NCBI GenBank assembly: GCA_036768485.1
Contig: JAVLUZ010000143.1
Location: forward strand, 987,633-1,051,632
Source: Mermis nigrescens
Taxonomy: Eukaryota; Nematoda; Enoplea; Mermithida; Mermithidae
Reading direction: 5' to 3'
Length of the DNA: 64,000 nucleotides
This document shows positions 1 to 10,716 of the stretch, one piece after another (the stretch's first letter is position 1; each line of letters begins with the position of its first letter). Position numbers and translations under genes: made by a program. The notes below the pieces were generated by a model that saw only the letters and a program-made list of their open reading frames with translations, was not told the origin of the DNA and ran no database searches.

Positions 1-427
1 CAGAAGTACGCTGAAACATGTTTTCAGTATTCTCTAACAATAATACTTCAATTGTACAATAATACATGCGAATATTAAAGCGCTTGAAAACAATACTAAT
101 TATTGGAAAAAATAGGAAATTTGAGAAAGACGGACGCGCAGAACTAACACTCACCACAATATTGGCATTAATAGTTATTTTATTGCCACTGGCAGTAATA
201 AACTTGCATGAGATCTCATCAACAGACGCGGAAAGAATCTGGAACTGAATGTGGCATGGTGGAAATAGCTGCTCCAACATGCGCAAATCGGACTTCAATT
301 TGTTAAGACAGGCGCACATTGCAAATAAAATTTAGCTGCAAGGCGTCCTCAATCACAATTTACTATAACCGATATTCATATGACATCTGACCTAATTGGA
401 GTGTTTGGCACAAACGGAACTTATATC
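1..427. other. No gene recognised
   Basis: AT-rich sequence with only a short 60-codon frame (66-248) that has no recognisable motif. I see no repeat or RNA gene before the target-site copy at 420-427 that flanks the first MITE. Confidence 0.5.
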
Positions 428-588
428 CATACCTGGGCGTGGGAGGTTTCCCCCGAGAAACCAAAATACCACCCCCAGAATTCAATTTTTGAAATTTTTG
501 TGTTTTTTCGAAATTTTTTGATGCCAATGGATAGTGCTCCTTTGAAAAATCTTGCACCTCCCCAGAATTTTGGGGCCGCCCACCTATG
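428..588 (+). mobile_element. hAT-like MITE, internally deleted copy
   Basis: The element starts CATACCTGGGCGTGG and ends GCCCACCTATG, whose reverse complement (CATAGGTGGGC) matches the start as an imperfect terminal inverted repeat. It is flanked by a perfect 8-bp duplication, CTTATATC, at 420-427 and 589-596. At 161 bp it is shorter than the 240-270 bp of its relatives and lacks the central segment containing the GATGAGAAACGT block. An 8-bp duplication with CA-starting ends is typical of the hAT superfamily; that assignment is inference, because no transposase is present. Confidence 0.85.
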
Positions 589-596
589 CTTATATC

Positions 597-1269
597 CCTT
601 TAGAGTGATGAATCAGACGCGACCATTACAATAGGCAACAAGCACACGGCCAAGAGTTCTGGGAGGACTTCAAACCGAGTTTACTTGAAAGGGGTTGATG
701 TAAATTTGCTGTTTACCGTCGAATTTCAGTTCTAGTGACCTTTATTGCGCAAGTGTTTGAATCCTTCTCAATAAAGCATTTTAAGAATTCGGATGGAGTT
801 TGCCTAATAGCTAATAATAATAAAATGACGTTTAAAGCAACAAGCTTGTGTCTTAATTTTATAGGCATTTTTGTGATTCCTTACCCCCTCAATCCCTTCA
901 AAGCTATAAACAGTTATGCCGTTTAGAAATAATTCTCTGCATTGTATGTACCAAATAAAAAGGTTTCTAGATAATATACCTACAAAAACTGAATTTTACA
1001 ATCAAACGCATGTTTAGGTACCTAAGTAAAGTTTCCACTTTAGTGATTCGCGTAATTTATAAATTAGATAAAAATTATGACTTTTATGTAAAGATTTAGG
1101 CGCTATTTGGAAGCATTGTTACTAGAGCGATCAAGCTCGTAGCTGGCCGTTCTATTTTGGGGGAACTAACACCAATTTTGCGGGGACTAAGCCCAAAAAG
1201 GCCAAAAATAACACAAAATAACGTTTAAGAAGTTCTATTTTTCCGATTTTTCTGAATTTGAGGGGAGTG
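597..1269. other. No gene recognised
   Basis: AT-rich DNA with several short frames but no domain, repeat array or RNA signature that I can support. Confidence 0.5.
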
Positions 1270-1277
1270 GTCAAGAC

Positions 1278-1539
1278 CACACCCGGGCCTGGTAGAGGGG
1301 TTTGGGGGTATGTATCGCCCGAGAAACCAAAATACTTCCCCAGAAACCAAAATACCCGCCCCCCCAGAGATCAATTTTTAAATTTTTTTGTTTTTTTCGC
1401 AATTTTTTGATGCCAATGGATAGTGCTCGATGAGAAACGTTGAAAATAAGGTGTTTTTTCGCCCTACCACCATTTTTAGGGCCATTTTTCGACCTTTGAA
1501 AATCTTGCACCCCCAGCATTTTCTTGCTGCCCACATTTG
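1278..1539 (+). mobile_element. hAT-like MITE, old copy
   Basis: This 262-bp copy starts CACACCCGGGCC and ends CTGCCCACATTTG, and carries the family core including GATGCCAATGGATAGTGCTC and GATGAGAAACGTTG. The flanking octamers (GTCAAGAC, GTCTGATG) no longer match, so this is probably an older insertion. Frames on both strands here are only the MITE read through. Confidence 0.75.
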
Positions 1540-1744
1540 GTCTGATGCTCCAAGAAACCTTGCATATGACCACATTTCTTTAAGTAAATTTACCAACCTA
1601 TTTTGACTACAAAAGCAGTTGAAACGCAAATCACCTATAAATATGGGCATGAACTTCAAGAAATATTTAATTCCTAAGCTTGATAGATGCAATTAAATGC
1701 CTTCAGCTTAATCTGAATTACTGTAAACTGTCAGCCTACTGATG

Positions 1745-2500
1745 GCAAAGCGCCAGCGCCACCTTTTACGCAGCCGAGGCCAGCGCCACCTTCACCGACT
1801 TTACGCAGCCGATGGCCAGCGCGACAAAACTAGCACAACGTTTTACCCACTTGGCTTCATTCCTTTACAATTTTTCGATGAAAATATTAATTGACTGTCA
1901 AAAGCGGTGTAGAACCACATATTTTCTGCATCACAAAAAGATAATTTTACTCGAAGAACGTATGGAATAATTTATTTTTCGTAAAAGGAAATATATTCAG
2001 CTAAAATTTTTGTTGAAATCGAAAGTTATAGTGAACCGTGTACCTATTGTCTGCATTTCAAAAGTTAATTTTGCTCAAAAAATCACTCAAATAATTTTAA
2101 AATTTTCAATTTAATGTTAGTATATATAGTCTGTACAACATTTAAGATGCCTTCTATCTTCAATTGAATGATGAATGACTATACCTAATTGAGTTTAACC
2201 CGCTTTTTGATGTTTCAGAAAAGCCATATAAAACATCTTTGCTAGCTTTGCTTAAATCAGCTAGGGCAAATGGCCAGCACCACCTTTCACCCAGTTGGCA
2301 ATATAGAGGCCAGGGCCAGCGCCACCTTTTACCCAGTTGGCAATGACCAGAGCCAGCGCCAGTGCCACCTTTTACTCAGTTGGCAATGGCCAGGGCCAGC
2401 GCCACCTTTCACCCACTTGGACATATCCAAGGCCAGCGCCAGCGCCACCTTTCACCCTTGTGCGGCCAGGCGCCAGCGCCACCTTTCACCCAAGCCCAAA
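1745..2500. repeat. GCCAGCGCCACC minisatellite (two clusters)
   Basis: A degenerate unit of about 30-35 bp built on GCCAGCGCCACCTTTYACCCAGTTGG is repeated at about 1745-1860 and more regularly at 2268-2500. The two clusters are separated by roughly 400 bp of AT-rich DNA. All three forward frames stay open across the second cluster, which is expected for a stop-free repeat and is not evidence of coding. Confidence 0.75.
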
Positions 2501-2509
2501 TCTGGTTTC

Positions 2510-3190
2510 TGCAGCAGTTTTGGGTTCCTAGCGATGCTCGTGATAATTAGAAACCCGAAAAATGCTGTTTCCAAAAAAATGAAAAATCAGTAATATAGCA
2601 TATTTTCCGTTTTTGTAATGCAAAAATGCGTTTTAGAGAGCTAGAATTTCAAAATTTTCTGAGTGCTTCGCGCCATTTTATAAATTATAGTTTTATTGTT
2701 AAAAGCGACTTCAGAATTGGCTAAAGTGCTTTACTGAAGGAAGAAAATTCAAGTTTCAACAGAAATAACGTATACTCATCGTGGCCAAACTTTACTTTAT
2801 GGTGTGAACGGAAAACTTGCAGATGTATGTGGAAAGGAACGACATCGGTTGAAATGAGGAGGACATGCAAAGAAACAGCGGAAAAAAATTTCATGGAAAA
2901 CGGACCAATATTGGTGAAGATAGAGTTACGGTACGTTACTTTGTCATAAATGCACTCAGATGGCAGGCAATGTAAGCGAGAATATAAATGTGGATCTAAG
3001 GTGTTTCAAAAAGTAGGGGATTAGGAAAAGTCTGTGGCGATGTGAGCAAAAACGATTGAACAAGTTACTCCAGGATATTGCTGCATTAAAGTGGGGTATT
3101 TGACAGTTTGCAAAAATGTTCCGAATTTGGGCTAAAAACCCTATTTAACTGACATTTTCAAGGTCGCTGATTACGAAAAAATGACTTTTC
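2510..3190. other. No gene recognised
   Basis: AT-rich spacer between the GCCAGCGCC minisatellite and the GATGCTTAGG arrays. I see no domain-bearing frame or RNA signature. Confidence 0.45.
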
Positions 3191-3195
3191 GACTG

Positions 3196-4150
3196 CTTAG
3201 GTTGAGGTCGCTCCGCCTAGGATCGAGGTATAGATGCTCGGGTCGATGTATATATAGATGCTTAGGTAGATGTGTAGATGCTCAGGTCGATGTATAGATG
3301 CTTAGGTCGACCTAAATTGGGTACATATTATTCTGCATTCCACTGTTTGAATCTTCAAATGGATGGAACTTTGAGATAATCCAAAAATGCTGTTTGAATC
3401 GTATTTGGCTAAACTTAAGAATATGGTACCTACTTTTAGAAAAGGAGCAAAACGAATACGGCATGCCAAAAATTTTTCCAAAATGGTAGAACATGATAAA
3501 TTGAAGCGCAGAAACAAAATTTGGTGAAAACCTGAGCCATACTTGCAAGTTGCAGGCAACTCTCGATTTGAGTGTTGGGTGGGGCGCTTAAACGGCTCGA
3601 TCCAAGGACTTACAAATTTGTCAGAAATAAATAATATGGGCTGAAATTACGGAAGGAAGCATAGTAATGAAGGAGAAAAAAAGGCGCTGAAACCTGTTCG
3701 GAATTTTAAAAATTTGAAAAAAATTTCATATTTTTTTGCATGTTTTTTTCGGTTTTACTTTATAAGATATACGAAAATCTAAGTTTTTGCTTCTATTATA
3801 CTTAGGCTTAGGCTTAGTATATCTAGAAAGGGTGTCTTAAGCTGCTTAGGTCGAGGTCGCTCCCGCTCAGGTCGATGTATAGATGCTTAGATCGATGTAT
3901 AGATGCTTAGGTCGATGTATAGATGCTTAGGTCGATGTATAGATGCTTAGGTTGAGTATGTATAGATGCTTAGGTCGATGTATAGATGCTTAGGTCGATG
4001 TATAGATGCCTAGGTCGATGTATAGATGCTTAGGTCGATGTATAGATGCTTACGTCGATGTATAGATGCTTAGGTCGATGTATAGATGCTTAGGTCGGCG
4101 TAAATTGGGTACATGTGATTCTGCATTCAGCTGTTTGAATCTTGAAATAC
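3196..4150 (+). repeat. Two GATGCTTAGGTCGATGTATA arrays with shared flanks
   Basis: A 20-bp unit, GATGCTTAGGTCGATGTATA, is repeated about 4-5 times at 3220-3310 and about 12 times at 3862-4105. Both arrays are entered through a CTTAGG(T/C)(T/C)GAGGTCGCTCC-like sequence and left through TAAATTGGGTACAT followed by ATTCTGCATTC and CTGTTTGAATCTT. The whole module is therefore duplicated in direct orientation about 650 bp apart, with different unit numbers. The intervening DNA (3320-3840) shows no gene. Confidence 0.85.
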
Positions 4151-5095
4151 TTAGGTCGAGAAGAGGCTAATTAAGGAAACCCATATAGCTTTTGTAATAT
4201 TGATCATAGATGGATGAAATTCTTTTTCCGCGCTTTCTTTCAACATGTTCTGAGTACTGAGCAAAAAATTCGCTCTTCTGAAGCTTATTTTTTAGTATCT
4301 TGAAAGTACCATATTCTAAAAGTTACTCCTCGTATTTAAGTAGGATATCTTTAACTGGATGTAAACAATGCTAAAAATATTGAAATTAAAAAAAATTTCT
4401 TGGAAATTTGTGCAAAAATTACAAAAAAATTTCTCTCCAATCTTGGTTTCCGCGCAGTATAACTTAATTTTCTGTGTAATCTGCGACCTTGAAAATGGCA
4501 GAAAAATATGTTTGAAGTGAAAATTGGAAACTTTTGATATTAACTGCAAAAATTCCTAAAAGTGGCTCAAAATGGTGAATGTCGAAGTATGATGTTTGAA
4601 AGTACCGTAACTCTGTGAGTTTTGTATGGATTTGGTTTATTTCTTTTTTCCGCGTCTTTTAGTGACACAAAGTATCGTTTTTGCGACAATTGTATGGCAG
4701 TTCTGCCGGAATGACGCAAAATCGGTTCACACCATATTCTTCAAAAACTCCTTCATCGTGATATTTCTAGTAGAGCGTCGAAATTTTTATACAAACAGTG
4801 CATCAAACACCGCTATTACATGTGCATAGGCTTTTCGACCAATATTGAGAACGTAGTGACCTTCTAGAAATTAACTTTGCCTGCTTGATTTAATCTAATC
4901 AAGGGTCAAGAATTGAAATCTCGAAAGAATTATGTGGCGGTCGGCAATATTGACCGAGTAACAGGCTGTTAAAGTTCATGTGTTAAAGGATGAGCGAAAA
5001 GTAAGCTGCTACCTTTGGGAATGTTTCGGATTAGTCTCCGAAAGCGTCAGGGGACTGTGACTGAGCGGGGTTACCAATGTCTTGGGCTTAGGCTC
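4151..5095. other. No gene recognised
   Basis: AT-rich DNA. Short frames at 4316-4549 (minus) and 4626-4829 (plus) have biased, low-complexity composition and no motif that I recognise. Confidence 0.45.
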
Positions 5096-5101
5096 AGTTA
5101 T

Positions 5102-5643
5102 GGGCACTTATTCAGTTTAGGAGGTACAGGGTTTTTTTGACTGGTTTTTTCGAATTTTTACAACACAGAAAACCTATTATAGGTATGTTAAACACGCTGA
5201 TCACGAATTTTATAATGATTTTTCACAAAAATGCCAAAATTTTTCCAGTAGATTCATGTGACTGACCAAAGTGTTGGTGCCAGCGTTTAAAATAAGCCTA
5301 AGTAATGGGATGCAACTCGCGTCGCTCGCTTCGCTCGCTCCGCTCGTCGCATCCCATTACTCAGGCTTATTTTAAACGCTGGCTCCTTCATTTCGGTCAG
5401 TCCATGATACTAAGCCTAAGCCTAATCAGCTGGTAAACCAGCAAAACATCACGAATACCTTTCAATCTTTATCGAAATTAACCAGCGTTTCTTTAACTAC
5501 GCTTGTCATTAATTGATATTTTCGTGAAAAATGATTATCAAATTCGTGATCAGCGTGTTAAACATGCCTAGACTAGGTCCTCTATGACTGAAAATTCGAA
5601 AAACAGACAAAAAACCTGTACCTCCTAAACTGAATAAGTGCCC
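5102..5643. mobile_element. Foldback (long inverted-repeat) element, 542 bp
   Basis: The element begins GGGCACTTATTCAGTTTAGG and ends with its exact reverse complement. It is flanked by a 6-bp direct duplication, AGTTAT, at 5096-5101 and 5644-5649. The arms stay complementary, with interruptions, almost to the middle: CACGCTGATCACGAATTT pairs across the element, and so does the innermost GCGTTTAAAATAAGCCT segment. The loop is a small CG-rich tract (CGCTCGCTTCGCTCGCTCCG) near 5315-5340. Nothing inside codes for a transposase, so it is non-autonomous. The duplication length does not settle its superfamily. Confidence 0.85.
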
Positions 5644-5649
5644 AGTTAT

Positions 5650-6569
5650 GTGCATTCACATTGACGCCAGCGCTAGGCTAATCCTGAAATAAATGGTGCG
5701 AAAATTGCGGAAAATTTGCTCTATTTATACCATATGCTTAGCCCATGTCTGGCATCAATCTGAATCCGCAAGCAATTGCTGTCGCCACAAATTAAAAACA
5801 GAAAAAGGAATTTTTTTCAAAACATGCAGAAAAAACCGCGTTGCGGTCGATAAAACCACCTTTTTGGATACAGCAATGTCGAAAACCTAAGAAAATAGCA
5901 TTTTTGACAAAAAAACACGAGGGTCACCATGTTCTCGAATTCAGAAAATGTTCTTGTCGTAACTTTCTGGGACTTTCCAAACTCTTCTAGTATAGCCGGC
6001 ACGTGCCCCCTATCCCCTTGGATACAGTCCTGCATGCTCTTCCCCTCAAAACAAAACCCTGGATGTAGGCCGGAACATATAAATTAGGTTAAGGGCACAA
6101 ACGGCGCGAACAAACCTGTCAGATTAATGGGCGATTTGTGCATGCAATACAGTACACGAGAAAAAGTTAATATTCTCTAAAAGAGTATCTTGCGTACGCA
6201 GATTGTAAGTACAATAGTGGCTTCTAAGCAGTTTAGCGAAACTTTAAATGCTTATCAATTGATATATGCACTTATCGTGATTCTTGCATTAGTTTAAGCC
6301 GCTTTTTGTAATCGATTCCCGTTCACACAAAAATTATGATCCATGATGCTCGAATTTCGTGTGATGACCATAGCTACTTTTCTGAATCTGCTGGTTGAGA
6401 GACGAAAATTTTGAAGCCGAATATCTTAGCGAGTAATAGCAGCTAGACAAATAATAATGACATTTTTAAGTGTTTCTTCAGGTGCTCTGTGCGCTGAGGA
6501 TGCCAAAAAAATTGACAAATTAGAAAATTATAATCTGTTCCATTTTATCCGAGAGCGCATGGCATTTAT
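5650..6569. other. No gene recognised
   Basis: AT-rich DNA. The frames at 5693-5890 (plus) and 5817-6035 (minus) overlap on opposite strands and show no domain. I see no RNA gene or repeat array. Confidence 0.45.
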
Positions 6570-6659
6570 CCGGTTTCAAAAACGGTCAAATCCCTGCAGA
6601 AATATCTCGGATTAGTCCAACGTTTCAAAAAATTCATGAAATATCTCGCGAAAATCGCG
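6570..6659 (+). pseudogene. Gypsy pol fragment (RT-RNase H connection) of the A/B/C family
   Basis: The plus-strand frame starting at 6570 encodes about 30 residues including KTVKSLQKYLGLVQ and RFKKF, which closely match KTVKSLQKFLGLVQ and WFKKF at the equivalent place in elements A and B (near 29.4 and 51.9 kb). This segment lies between the RT palm and RNase H in Ty3/Gypsy pol. It has the orientation of element C and lies about 1.4 kb upstream of C integrase, close to the spacing in A, so it is probably an upstream remnant of C. The sequence becomes unrecognisable on both sides. Confidence 0.7.
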
Positions 6660-6669
6660 AGTAGCGTTG

Positions 6670-7095
6670 GCAAAAGTCCGACTAAGAACTAGCAAGGAAT
6701 ATAGTCCGGACTAGGTGATAGGTGATGTAGCGGTGGTACCTCCTGTGAGACCCAAGCACGCAGGCTACAAGCCCATTGTGCTCCGCGGAATAGATTATCA
6801 TCTCACCGAGTTATACCAGCAGTACCTCTTTAAGAGCCCTGCTGGATACCAGCGGTATCAATGTAAGTGTCCCGCTGGAAAAATTAACCGACTGCACGAA
6901 GAAAGAACCCAGAGTGCGTGGTTTCGAACCTCGTGCCCGCAACTTGTAGTTAGATCGTTAACCACTAAGCCACGGAGGCCCTAGTCCGGACTAAGTCCTT
7001 AAGTCTTTTGACTATAGCCCTAGTCTTTTTTTAGCCCGTTAGTCCGGAAAGGAACCAGTCCTTTTTGGCGGACTAAGTCCGGCTAGTCTGACCTA
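6670..7095. repeat. AGTCCGGACTAAG-rich repeat, split by a SINE
   Basis: The motif (A)GTCCG(G)ACTAAG and its complement recur at about 6675, 6702, 6982, 7050 and 7070 on both sides of the SINE at 6714-6981. Such palindromic, subterminally repeated hexamers are common near the ends of hAT-like non-autonomous elements, but I cannot define its termini. Confidence 0.45.
6714..6981 (-). mobile_element. tRNA-derived SINE
   Basis: Read on the minus strand from 6981, the head GGCCTCCGTGGCTTAGTGG resembles a tRNA 5' half with an A box (TGGCTTAGTGG), followed by a B box, GGTTCGAAACC. This is the RNA polymerase III promoter layout. The body continues with no coding frame and ends in a short CATCACC/TATCACC tail rather than poly(A). 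The 268-bp element is flanked by a perfect 12-bp duplication, TAGTCCGGACTA, at 6702-6713 and 6982-6993. The duplicated sequence is itself a palindrome belonging to the surrounding repeat. Confidence 0.8.
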
Positions 7096-7506
7096 CCAGA
7101 CAAAAGTTCTAACTTCTTCCATGTTGTACGTTAGTTTTTCTTTTATTGTCTGATTTTCAAGCTGTGCTCAAAGAAATATGTTTTAATTGTATAGTGGAGG
7201 CGGAAAAAACAGGCGAGGTTGTCAAGTCAACCATACAACAGCTATTGTTTCATTTATCCGAGAGCTTCTTCCGCAAATCTTTTTTGAGGCTACAGTAACT
7301 CTATCTTCTCAACTTACTGTAAGTCATTTTTGAGATCACTGGTAGCTACAAAGGAAGGAATGGTTCTTCAATGAAATTCCTTGCGGCATAATTTATTCTC
7401 GTCTTCCAGCACATCAGCACATCATGCAAGATGCGGGTGGAATTCGCGCATTCAGCTCGTCACAAATCGACCGTTAAACACAATAGACTAACATTTTAAA
7501 CATCGC

Positions 7507-7590
7507 CGAAAAGTCCGCTTAGCGTAGTGGCAGAAATCGACTGATTGTCGTCAGAAGCAACGCGGGTTCGATCCCTGCAGCAAGATTTTT
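7507..7590 (+). repeat. tRNA-like head (SINE fragment or tRNA pseudogene)
   Basis: The sequence has an A-box-like TTAGCGTAGTGGC and a B-box-like GGTTCGATCCC, spaced as in a tRNA, and the T arm can pair (GCGGG with CCTGC). The acceptor stem does not pair, so a working tRNA gene is unlikely. It is best read as the head of another tRNA-derived SINE or a decayed tRNA. The downstream sequence to about 7690 may be its body, but I find no target duplication. Confidence 0.5.
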
Positions 7591-7798
7591 ATTTTGTGTG
7601 ACGTGTTTCGTCAGCATGATGTTAAGATCAGCACGAATAAGTCCATATGGACGGTTTAGCGCATTAAAAAAGGAATAAATGGCGGCCGCTTGCCCAACCA
7701 ACCATTTTTTCGAGTTACAGTGATTCAACTTTATCAGTCCTACTGTAGCCTTCAGAAAAAATTTACTGAAAAAACTCTCGAATACATGAAACAGACTA

Positions 7799-7976
7799 CA
7801 ATTATAGTCTGTTTCTACATAAGTTGTGTGCTTTTATGTTCACGATTCTTTGATGTTGTAAACCAGAGTTTCTGCAATTGCATTGAATTGATCTATACTT
7901 ATCGTACGCTATCGGTTTACATATAGAAAAATTCTTAAAATTCATTCACCAAGTTATGTGAAACAGACTATAGTTG
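7799..7976. mobile_element. Small TIR element (MITE candidate), 178 bp
   Basis: The left end CAATTATAGTCTGTTTC followed by TACATAAGTTG is mirrored by the right end. There the reverse complement reads CAACTATAGTCTGTTTC then ACATAACTTGG, giving inverted repeats of roughly 28 bp with a few differences. No convincing target duplication is visible. A further GAAACAGACTA immediately left of the element (7788-7798) forms a perfect 11-bp hairpin with the left end. Confidence 0.55.
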
Positions 7977-8307
7977 TCAACTCAACAACAGCTCTAGTTA
8001 AGTTTACATTATCAATGTTTTTTAATTGGAAGTATTGTCCCTAATGTCCACTGTCAAAACGTTTTTACCACGCCTTATCAGTTATCACCCTCAGTGCGAC
8101 GGTTTAGTTGAACATTCTAATCGCACCCTAATTGACGGACTATCTAAATTAAGCTCGAGAAATCAGAATGATCGGGAGCAATTTTCACCTTTTGCATTAT
8201 TTTGTATATCATGCCAGGCCGTAGTCATGTACAAAATATTCACCATTTGAAATGTTGTACGGTCGTCGTGAGCATACCTGGGCGTGGCGGTGTTTGGGGG
8301 TATGCAC

Positions 8308-8571
8308 CATACGTGGGCAGCAAGAAAATTCTGGGGGTGCAAGATTTTTTGAAGGTCAAAAAATGGCCTAAAAACATGGTGGTATGGCGAAAAAACACCA
8401 TTTTTCGACGTCTCTCATCAAGCACTATCCATTGGCATCAAAAAATTGCGAAAAAACCGAAAAAAATTTTCAAAGAATTGAATTCGGGGGGGGGGGGTAT
8501 TTTTGATTCTAGGGGGTATTTTGGTTTCTGGGGCGATGCATACCCCCCAAACCCCCCCACGCCCAGGTGTG
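8308..8571 (-). mobile_element. Nested hAT-like MITE (inner copy 1)
   Basis: This 264-bp copy lies in the opposite orientation to its host, starting CATACGTGGGCAGC and ending CACGCCCAGGTGTG. The 8-bp duplication GTATGCAC at 8300-8307 and 8572-8579 is perfect and lies within the outer MITE. Confidence 0.92.
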
Positions 8572-8667
8572 GTATGCACCCCCAAGAAATCAAAATACCC
8601 CCCAGATTTCAAATTTGAAAATTTTTTTCGTTTTTTCCGCAATTTTTCGATGCCAATGGATAGTGCT

Positions 8668-8936
8668 CATGCGTGGGCAGCTAGAAAAATTCTGGGGGGG
8701 GGTGCAAGATTTTTTGAAGGTCAAAAATGGCCTAAAAATGGATTGGTATCGCGATAAAAACACCATTTTTCGACGTTATACTCATCAAGCACTACCCATT
8801 GGCATCAAAAAATTGTGGAAAAAAAAACGAAAAAAAATTTCAAAAATTGAATTCTGGGGGGTATTTTTGATTTCTGGGGGTATTTTGGATTCCTGGGGGG
8901 ATGTATACCCCCCCAAGCCCCCTACGCCCAGGTGTG
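8668..8936 (-). mobile_element. Nested hAT-like MITE (inner copy 2)
   Basis: This 269-bp copy is also inverted relative to its host, starting CATGCGTGGGCAGC and ending TACGCCCAGGTGTG. The 8-bp duplication ATAGTGCT at 8660-8667 and 8937-8944 is perfect. The target is the conserved GGATAGTGCTCGATGAG segment of the outer MITE. Confidence 0.92.
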
Positions 8937-9324
8937 ATAGTGCTCGATGAGAAACGTTGAAAAATGGTGCGTTTTTTCTCCATACCACCACTTTTAAGGC
9001 CATTTTTTTGACCTTTGCAAAAATCTTGCAACCCCCTTCCAGAACTTTGGTGCCACCCACCTATGGTCGTGAGCCATTGTTTCCACTGAATATTCAGTTG
9101 CTAAACAATCTGAAGCTAAATCCTTATCTTCCCAGCATCACAGAAAAAAATATGTTGCAGACTCAAAACTTACTCTGCAGGACTAACACAAAATTGCTAC
9201 AAAAAATTTGGCGCCAAGCTTGCATTCCATGACGGAAAAAGCAGTATGATAAATCTGTCAGTGAAAGTAATTTCGCTATGGCATACATTGTATACCTAAA
9301 CAATTATTCGATAACTAGAGATTG

Positions 9325-9427
<103 letters not shown>

Positions 9428-10457
9428 AAAAAAAACTCTTGCCAAAACACTTAGGACCTTATCACATTTGTTGCATTGCTAATGCCCAAAACCATTCAAT
9501 CAACGGATTCGAACATAATCCGTTGATTGAACACCTCATTCATTGGAATCGTCTATTGCCCGCGCCTACCTCATTATGACTTAATTGCCAAAAACGCGCA
9601 TATGTACCTGGTGATTTTGTTCTCGTCAAATCACCACATGTCCCCTTTGCCCAGTGGTGATAATTAATTTGTTGACTCACACTGGTCGCAAAAGAAATCT
9701 CAGAGACTGCGTGCCAGAAAAGCGTTTTTAACTGGTTCTAAATTAGTGCATGCTGTACCCTTAATTAACGTTTCGCCTTTTGCCAAAACCATGGCTGATG
9801 ACGGTGCCCCCAACAAAATGCACCTTGTTGACGCTTCTCTTCCGCGACTACAGTACCAAGATCGCAACTCAGTTGATGTCGCCAAATTTATAGTAGCGCT
9901 GTTGAATGCGGCTAATGAATAGCAGTATAGTATCGCAGGTGTAGCGCCCCAATTGGAATCGCAAGTCGAATATGGTGGCCTTTGCCCATTGCATTTTCAT
10001 CAATGTCATCATGAGGGGCAAGCATCATTTTGCGCGTATCAAAGCCCAGGAGCGTTGGTAGAAAGCTAACCTCAATTGTGCCATATATTGTTGTCACCAT
10101 TTGTGCCAATTGGTGCTATTCAAAAAGTTACCTTTGTTAATGACCACGAGACATCATAAACGCGATTATTGTGCCATTACAGCCCAAAAACGCCACTAAT
10201 GCTACCTATTTTTGGGTTGCCACTCAGAATTTGTAAACAATCGAGCCTTTATGTTGTTCTAAAATTTGGAAAAATATTGGCAGCATTTTAAGCGGGCCTA
10301 CATTGAGTCAAATGAACCATTTGTGCGCTATATTCAAGTCACCAGCCCATTTGGTCACATTTCTATCTTAGATATTTTGAAATTTTTGGAGCTGCCATTT
10401 GGTCTGGCAGAGTTCCTAGCAACATCCCTTGTGGATGCTCGGCTAGCCTGTTATGAT

Positions 10458-10716
10458 CACACATGGGCGTGGGAAGGTTTGGGGGGTATGCACCCCCCCC
10501 AGAAATCAAAATACCCCCCCCCCCAGAAAAATTTTTTTTTGCTTTTTTAGCAATTTTTTGATGCCATTGGATAGAGCTTGATGAGAAACGTCGAAAAATG
10601 GTGTTTTTTGCCATACGACCACTTTTAAGACTCATTTTTTGAACTTTAAAAATTTTTTCACCCCCCCAGAAATTTTTTTCCCACTCCCCCCAGAATTTCG
10701 GTGCTGCCCACCTATG
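10458..10716 (+). mobile_element. hAT-like MITE in accessory gene of element C
   Basis: This 259-bp copy starts CACACATGGGCG and ends GCTGCCCACCTATG. The flanks are GTTATGAT (10450-10457) and GTTTATGAT (10717-10725), an 8-bp duplication with one extra T. The accessory coding similarity resumes on the far side at the duplicated site. Confidence 0.9.

Larger units (their letters stand above)
8273..9065 (+). mobile_element. hAT-like MITE hosting two nested copies of itself
   Basis: The outer element starts CATACCTGGGCGTGG and ends GCCACCCACCTATG, with a perfect 8-bp duplication, GTCGTGAG, at 8265-8272 and 9066-9073. Removing the two inner copies and their duplicated octamers leaves about 244 bp, the normal family length. 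It disrupts integrase of element C, and the coding similarity resumes exactly at the target site on the other side. Confidence 0.92.

Noticed and set aside
2270..2593. Gene encoded by the GCCAGCGCCACC repeat
   Set aside because: All three forward frames are open across the minisatellite, and there is no non-repetitive domain.
3862..4105. CRISPR-like array
   Set aside because: The 20-bp units are contiguous with no unique spacers, and the context is eukaryotic.
7507..7590. Functional tRNA gene
   Set aside because: A and B boxes are present but the acceptor stem does not pair.
8202..9060. Several overlapping frames on both strands
   Set aside because: They are all within the nested MITEs, which have no coding function.
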